Assembly: GCF_000002425.4 (NCBI RefSeq)
Contig: NC_037263.1
Coordinates: 10,881,660 to 10,945,659, forward strand
Origin: Physcomitrium patens
Lineage: Eukaryota; Streptophyta; Bryopsida; Funariales; Funariaceae
Reading direction: 5' to 3'
Length of the DNA: 64,000 bases
A program made the translations under genes and the position numbers. Numbering within the stretch: the stretch's first letter is position 1; each line of letters opens with the position of its first letter. Positions 58,582 through 64,000 of the stretch are shown here, in pieces. The notes beneath the pieces were generated by a model that saw only the letters and a program-made list of their open reading frames with translations, did not search any database and was not told where the DNA came from.

Positions 58582-60546
58582 CCTTCTTTCGTTTCCCTGA
58601 TGATTATGAAGTTACTTCTCTTGTGGGCATCTCAGTCAATTCGGCGACATATATGACACGGACCATTTTATAGCCTATTTCGAGAAAGATTTACGAATAG
58701 TGCGACAATTGCCAGAAGAATATGCGTGGAGTGTACCCGATCTTTATGCCGAACGCTGCCTAGAAAGGCCCAACTGTCTGACTTACGTTCGTAAGCATAG
58801 TACCATGAATTGGTATCTTGAGAAGGTGCCACCACTTCTACAAACGTAAGTCTCTTCTGCTTGATATTTTTATGAACTACAATTATGAACTTTTTCTATG
58901 ATGGCGGCACGCATTTACTTTCAACATTGGCATGGTATCTTGCAGGCACGGTGTGGCCGTGCTAGACGGCCCTACTCAATACTCGGGTTGGGATCATAAG
59001 CTGACCTTCGAGGGCCTTCCTGTGCACATCACACAATTGCGATGTAGAGCCAATTTTGAGGGCCTTCAATTTGTGCCTGCTATCCAAGAGTTTGGGAAAT
59101 TGCTGGTGAATCGAATCAGAGCGAAGTCTTTGGCGGTTCAAAGTCCAAACCTTGCTCCTCAGATGACTGCACCTCAGCCATGGTGGTCCACACAGAACAA
59201 TGAAGAGACACTTTCAGGTGCGCGCTTAGAAATACAAGTAGTTTAATGGAGTACAGTCGAGTTGCACAATATTGAAACATAGTTGGTTTCAATTCATCAC
59301 ATTGCTAAATAGTGCGTAGGGGGGCGATTGTAGATGATTCGAGCAACAGCCGCTATTACTTCCATCGGCTGGAAAGGATTCAGATTGTCTTCTTTGGCTC
59401 TTTTGTAGGTTCAGAAATGCTTTCAGGCAATTCTGGGGACCAGGTACACCGATACCTAGGACTCCATGTGCGTTTTGAGAAAGACATGATTGCACACTCG
59501 GCTTGTTATTACGGAGGAGGTAGGGCTGAGAAGCGCGCTCTTGCCGCTTTCCGAGCCAAGATTTGGAGGTTAGTCGCCTACTTTCATCTCTTGCTTCACG
59601 TTGATATCGGATAAAGCGCCTCAGGCTGTTTATGAGCGTGATACGAATTGACAATTGCTGGTCATCGTTCTTTCAGGGGAGGAGTGAGCAAGACCCGATA
59701 TAAACCAGAGGCTCTACGTATGAACGGTAGCTGCCCTCTCACTCCAGATGAGATGGGTCTTTTGCTGTCTGGTCTAGGATTCCCAATCTCTACTCCTGTC
59801 TACATGGCAAGCAAGGTAGCAACTTTACCATGCTCTCTCCGTGGCACTAAAAAGTTTCCAGTGCTGATTGATTGTGGTTACAACTGGAGATGTCCCGATT
59901 TTGTACTAGAGGAATGGATATGTCGTGAACCGAGAATGAAATAAGTTCCCACGATACTGTTACGAAATGTGCCACTATTTGGTTGCAGAACTTGTATGGA
60001 GGGGTAGCCCGGATAAAGCCTTTGAAAGAGATATTTCCTATCCTTGAGAGTAAATACACCTTGGCTTCGACGAAAGAGCTCAGGCCTTTCTTGCCGTATT
60101 CTCATAAACTTGCAGCGTTGGACTTCTTGGTCCTACTCAACAGTGATGTCTTCATGTCCAATGCTGCTGGTAACTTCCCGAATGTGCTGGTAAGAATTTT
60201 CTTTATCTGGGCTATTGGGAATTAAAACCCATCATCTGTACTCTGTGTAACTGTGTCATTCATACGGCAATTGTTAACCATGTAGACGTTGCATAACTTG
60301 TATTGTGTGGTGCAGAGCGGGCAGCGGACATTCTATGGCCCACGGAAGTCTATCCATGCCGACAAAAGGTTGCTAGCCCACTTATTTTCCAAGAGCTCCA
60401 TCAGCTGGCTAGAGTTTTCCAGCCAAGTTACTGAAGGTCATCTCAGCAGGTTAGGTTCTCCAGTCCGCCGGATGCCAAAATACTCTATCTTCAGATACCC
60501 CGCTCCCGATTGCATGTGTCAAGAACCTAAGCAAGCTGTCGGTTAG
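57100..60546 (+). CDS. O-fucosyltransferase family protein (GT106-like, 11 coding exons)
   Basis: Golgi-type glycosyltransferase expected to use a GDP-sugar (the family is annotated by GDP-fucose protein O-fucosyltransferase homology; plant members act on cell-wall glycans or proteins). Exons: 57100-57345, 57548-57613, 57810-57888, 58090-58157, 58327-58415, 58636-58845, 58946-59217, 59409-59568, 59677-59815, 59989-60189, 60316-60546. All GT-AG, phases consistent, 1761 nt, 586 aa. One membrane anchor at residues 47-63 (type II topology), LWSPPPDNGWKPC, NGYLQVMCSGGL, AVAVAKLVNATLLIPYF, YLGLHVRFEKDMIAHSAC (about 359-376; the HxRxE sugar-nucleotide motif), CPLTPDEMGLLLSGLGF, ALDFLVLLNSDVFM, and the C-terminal YPAPDCMC signature. 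No stops or frameshifts. The acceptor and product are not predictable from sequence alone. Confidence 0.93.
58546..58581 (+). repeat. T36 tract in intron 5
   Basis: Thirty-six consecutive T within a longer T/C-rich stretch (58496-58592) that ends 44 bases upstream of exon 6. It may serve as an extended polypyrimidine tract. Confidence 0.85.
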
Positions 60547-61020
60547 TAATATTGTGCCAGTTCTTCCTACTGTCGTACAAGTCCTTCGTTAGTCAATGGT
60601 GGATCTGATTTTCTTTCTGTCAACCAGTTCAAAGACGATTTTGGCTCTGAATGTGAATGAGATTCTTAGCTGTGTAGGATGGCGTACTTCGAATGATTTA
60701 TTTCGTGACTGATTTTCTATTTCTCAATGTCTGGCTTAGCCTTTTTAAGCATTTCTACCCAGTATGGTCAGCTGCACTTGTCCATGCACCATTTGTAGAC
60801 ATATTTGTATGCGTCCAATAAGTCCTGTTGCAGGGCCTTGCCGAAGATGTTGCTCATGGGCAAGTACCAAAATTTCTGCAAGGCTCATGAAACCGCCCTC
60901 CAAATGGAAAATCTTAGACAACTTCGAGTGACCTTTAATATGGTTATAAATGACTATATGAAAGGTCAAACAGAGAGGCTCTTTTTATTTTATTTTTACA
61001 TTTTTTTTACAAATTTTTTA
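60547..61020 (+). other. Downstream region of the O-fucosyltransferase gene
   Basis: Moderate GC, no reading frame that fits a known family; likely 3' untranslated region and flank. Composition turns sharply AT-rich after about 60985. Confidence 0.55.
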
Positions 61021-63480
61021 TGAACATTGAAAAAAATATACAAAAGAATTTTTACAAATGGAATATTAGATATTATAATACAAATAAATTATATAGAAAA
61101 GAATTTTAAATAATTTTTTATTAATGTTTATACAAGAATTTTTTTTAGTATTTGTTAAAGTCTTTGAAAGATGATTTTTCTTCATTAAGAAAAATATTTG
61201 GATAAATTTGATTTTTTGAAATAGTTTAATTAGATGAAATATTATATCTTTTTCAAAAAAAATTAGAAGTTTCAACATTTAATATTATCAAGGTTTATTA
61301 GAAAAAGTAGTTTAGAATAAAATGAATTTCAATTCTAATATACTTTATTTATAAGTGATGGTCGTTTTTCTATTATATAATTTTAATCCCTTGATTTTTA
61401 TATTCTCCAAAGATATAATTAATACATTTCTATATTATTCATCTACCACAATGATATGCTTTAGTATAAACTTTATGTTCTTATGTATTGGAATATTTTT
61501 TAGTAGATCTATTATCTTATTAATTTTATTTTTTGGCCATTGACGTTGTAGTTGGTTTACATAATGTTCTTTTCAATTCCAAGAGTGAATCCTTTGACAA
61601 CTAGCAATTTATGAAAGATAATATCTTTTAGATAGTGACTTATTTTTCTTCTATTTTTACTTTTTTTTTAATACTTTTTTTGTTATTGATCAAAGACTTT
61701 CAATCTTAATATTTTTACTAATGTGTGATGCCTATCTTTTATTAATATCTTTTTTGACAAATTAATAAGAATGTCTTATTCTATGTCAATTACTCCCATT
61801 TTAAGCTTCTCTATTATGAAGTGATGTTGAAAGTCATTATATTTGGTTCTTAAATAATATCATAGGTTCTTTAGAAAAGTAAGGAATTATTAATTGTTAC
61901 ATTTCATTGGAGCTGCTTCTAATTAGACAAATCTAATATCCTCCAAAACTTATCTTAACCAAATTGCCTCTATTATATCATAACTTGCTATTATGTGCTC
62001 TGTCTTTATTATAGATATTACAATTATTGGTTATTTCTTGTAATTCTACAAGATTGCATCTACTTTAATAAATATCACTTAGTTTATTTTTGATGTTCTA
62101 TTATTTGCATCTTTAGTTCAAACCGCAATACAATAATCCTATAAAATAATGTTATTACCTCAAAGACACAATTTCAAGTGTAAAATGTCTTTTAAGTACC
62201 TTATGATCTTTTTGATACTTATCTAATGGATTGATCTAAATTTTCATAAGTATTAACTTATAACATTTCATATGTGAGATCCATCTATATGTACTCTATT
62301 GGACATACAAATGAACCTATTAATGTTTTGAATGAAATACTTTATATTTAACCTTTAAGTTTTATAAACTTATTATTTATGAGTTTCATTAACTTTTATT
62401 GGCATATTAAACTATTCCAATAAAATTATATTCTTTAATATTAAATTATTTTAATATTTCTTCAATGTACTTGTTTTGGCTCATTATAATGGTCTTTTTA
62501 GCATAATGTCTTAAAAAATGTACTTCCAAAGAACATCAAAGTTTTCATAAATCACTTATTTGATTTTTTTTTTTTTTTAACTTTAACTTGCATCAATCCA
62601 TCATCATCAAGATATTAGTTAAGATAATTAAATAATCATAATAAAAGATAATAATTAATAAAATTTTATTTAATTACATCATATAGATAAAATGATCAAT
62701 TTTACTCTTTGCAAATCCTTCATCTACAAAGAATGTGTCAATATGTTGATATCATACCTTTAATTACTACTTCAAGTCATATAAAAGTTTCTTCATCTTA
62801 TAAATAAATTGTTGTATTTTTTGAATAAAAAATTATTTAAAAAACTGAATATCAGGACTTTTAATGATTTTTTTGATATCTAAAAATATTAGCCTATATA
62901 CCTTAGTATCTTTACTATATCCAATATTCATATATTTTGTATCTTTATATTAAGTTTGGACCTTATACAATCTTATATCATTGCATATGCAATGCATCTA
63001 AAAGTCCTCATATATAAAAGATAAGATTTTTTCCTATTCCAAGTTACTTGTAGAATAATTGATGTAAGTGCATTTATAAGGTAACTATTCTTTGTATGTT
63101 GTGCATTCACCATGGCTTCTATTCAAAATTAATATCCAAAGTTTTAAACATAAAGCTATCTCTATCATGATTTGATTAGCTCTTTCAATAATTTTATTTT
63201 GTTGTCAAATATAAAAAATAGAGGTTTTTCTTCGAATACCTTGAATCTTTAAGAATTCATTAATATGCTTTAACAAATACTCACCTCTATTACTTATGCA
63301 CAATATCTTAATCTTAAATCTTAACAAATATTTACTTTTAGCTTTAAAGATAAAAATCCAAATTTTTTTAAAAAAATCATCAATAAATGTATAAAGTACC
63401 TTAATCCTTTTATTGTTAGTAACCTCATGATTCAAAAGCATCCAAATTATTAAAGAAATAAAAATAAAGATGTCTCAACT
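61021..63480 (-). pseudogene. Decayed Ty1/copia pol
   Basis: Minus strand from 63441: integrase VLYTFIDDFFKKIWIFIFKA and ILCISNRGEYLLKHINEFLK (family SDNGGEY, here SNRGEY), GIRRKTS. Next, RT pieces near 62830-62600 (YKMKKLLYDLK, MISTY...FVDEGFAKSKIDHF, LIILTNILMMMD). Then RNase H pieces near 62030-61780 (EAIWLR-like, SSNEM, HHFIREKLKMGVIDIE by likeness). Order integrase-RT-RNase H is the copia order. Many stops and indels; 61021-61300 is unrecognisable. Confidence 0.68.
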
Positions 63481-63844
63481 TTGTGCATTATCAAGATTGC
63501 TCTAAAAAAGAAGAATAAAATAAGATAATTTTTTTTAATACTCTTTATTTATATATGGTGGTCCATGGTATTAAATTAAGTAAATAAAAGTGAAAGTAAA
63601 ATAATTTATCTTATAGAAGATACTATCTTTGATAAGTTGTTAATGGTTAAATGATTGGCTTTTGGAATATAAGAAGCCAAAAGATAAAAAAAAATAATTA
63701 GGCAAAGGATCTCAAGGATATGAAGGATATAATAAAATTATATTCTTATAATAAATAAAATATGAATGGATAATCTTGATAAAATATTAAATAGATGTAT
63801 TTAATAAATAATAAAAAATTTCCATTGAAATAGCAATTACTACT
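63481..63844. other. AT-rich flank, nothing recognised
   Basis: No coding signal; lies between the copia remnant and a chromovirus LTR fragment. Confidence 0.5.
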
Positions 63845-64000
63845 TAAAAGTATTAGGTAATTATCAAGGACATAAATCTCAAAGAAAAAAAACTTCAATA
63901 CATTCTTTTGTCACTCAAAAAGACTAAAAAATAATCAAAAGATCATATAGTATTAAACTAAAATGGCTATTATTAAAGACAAGAAGATAAGAAGACAAGA
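63845..64000 (-). repeat. Chromovirus LTR fragment at the window edge
   Basis: ATTATCAAGGACATAAATCT, then TTCAATACATTCTTTTGTCA and AAAATGGCTATTATTAAAGA, matching the 44200-44340 part of the F LTR. Continues off the right edge. Confidence 0.75.

Noticed and set aside
59289..59654. 121-codon minus-strand ORF
   Set aside because: Antisense shadow of O-fucosyltransferase exon 8.
63205..63441. Host gene in the right flank
   Set aside because: The reading frame matches copia integrase with lost catalytic residues.

Overview
The window is a gene-poor, AT-rich stretch of a plant nuclear genome. Two host genes with many short introns occupy about 52.6-60.5 kb. Nearly everything else is decayed LTR retrotransposons, mostly Ty3/gypsy, inserted into one another. 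The plant assignment rests on the plant-type O-fucosyltransferase (GT106-like) gene, chromodomain-bearing Ty3 elements, and an Athila/Tat-like primer-binding site. Short introns beside gene-poor retrotransposon sequence would suit a non-seed land plant (bryophyte or lycophyte), but that is a guess. No tRNA, rRNA, CRISPR array or bacterial-type operon was seen.

Left block (1-14.7 kb, sense on the minus strand). A Ty3 element 'C' (protease, zinc-knuckle and capsid remnants at 1-3.7 kb; PBS and 5' LTR at 13.4-14.3 kb) is split by a second Ty3 element 'B' (3.68-13.37 kb). B has three LTRs, two polypurine tracts and a nearly full but broken gag-protease-RT-RNase H-integrase set. C itself sits next to a gag fragment 'I' of B's relatives.

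Second block (14.7-27.8 kb). Chromovirus-like element 'E' (minus) has a solo LTR 'D' directly after its catalytic integrase Glu. It is followed by a plus-strand B-like remnant 'G', an isolated plus-strand pol fragment between two inverted LTRs (G and H), and the 5' end of a second C element.

Third block (27.8-44.8 kb). After AT-rich repeat debris comes a chromovirus 'F' spanning 31.0-44.8 kb (minus). It is interrupted by element 'M' (32.7-39.5 kb, plus) and by solo LTR 'O'; M is interrupted by solo LTR 'N'. The order of events can be read from target-site duplications and from intact paralogues of the insertion sites.

Fourth block (44.8-52.3 kb). Tandem repeats, a heavily mutated B-like element 'L', and the 3' end of another chromovirus 'K'.

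Gene block (52.6-60.5 kb). A TATDN1-type TatD nuclease gene (minus, 12 coding exons, 317 aa) and an O-fucosyltransferase-family gene (plus, 11 coding exons, 586 aa) are divergently arranged about 0.67 kb apart, with a 20-G run between them. Both gene models join with consistent phase and standard GT-AG introns. Right of them is a decayed Ty1/copia element and a piece of the chromovirus LTR.

I found no convincing new biochemical system. The most notable signals are: a 4-bp target duplication with a central CG in the resolvable insertions of one LTR superfamily; alternating inverted 1.3-kb LTRs that could form hairpin RNAs; a -1 frame overlap shared by two elements at the protease/pol boundary; and an LTR-PPT-LTR chimera.
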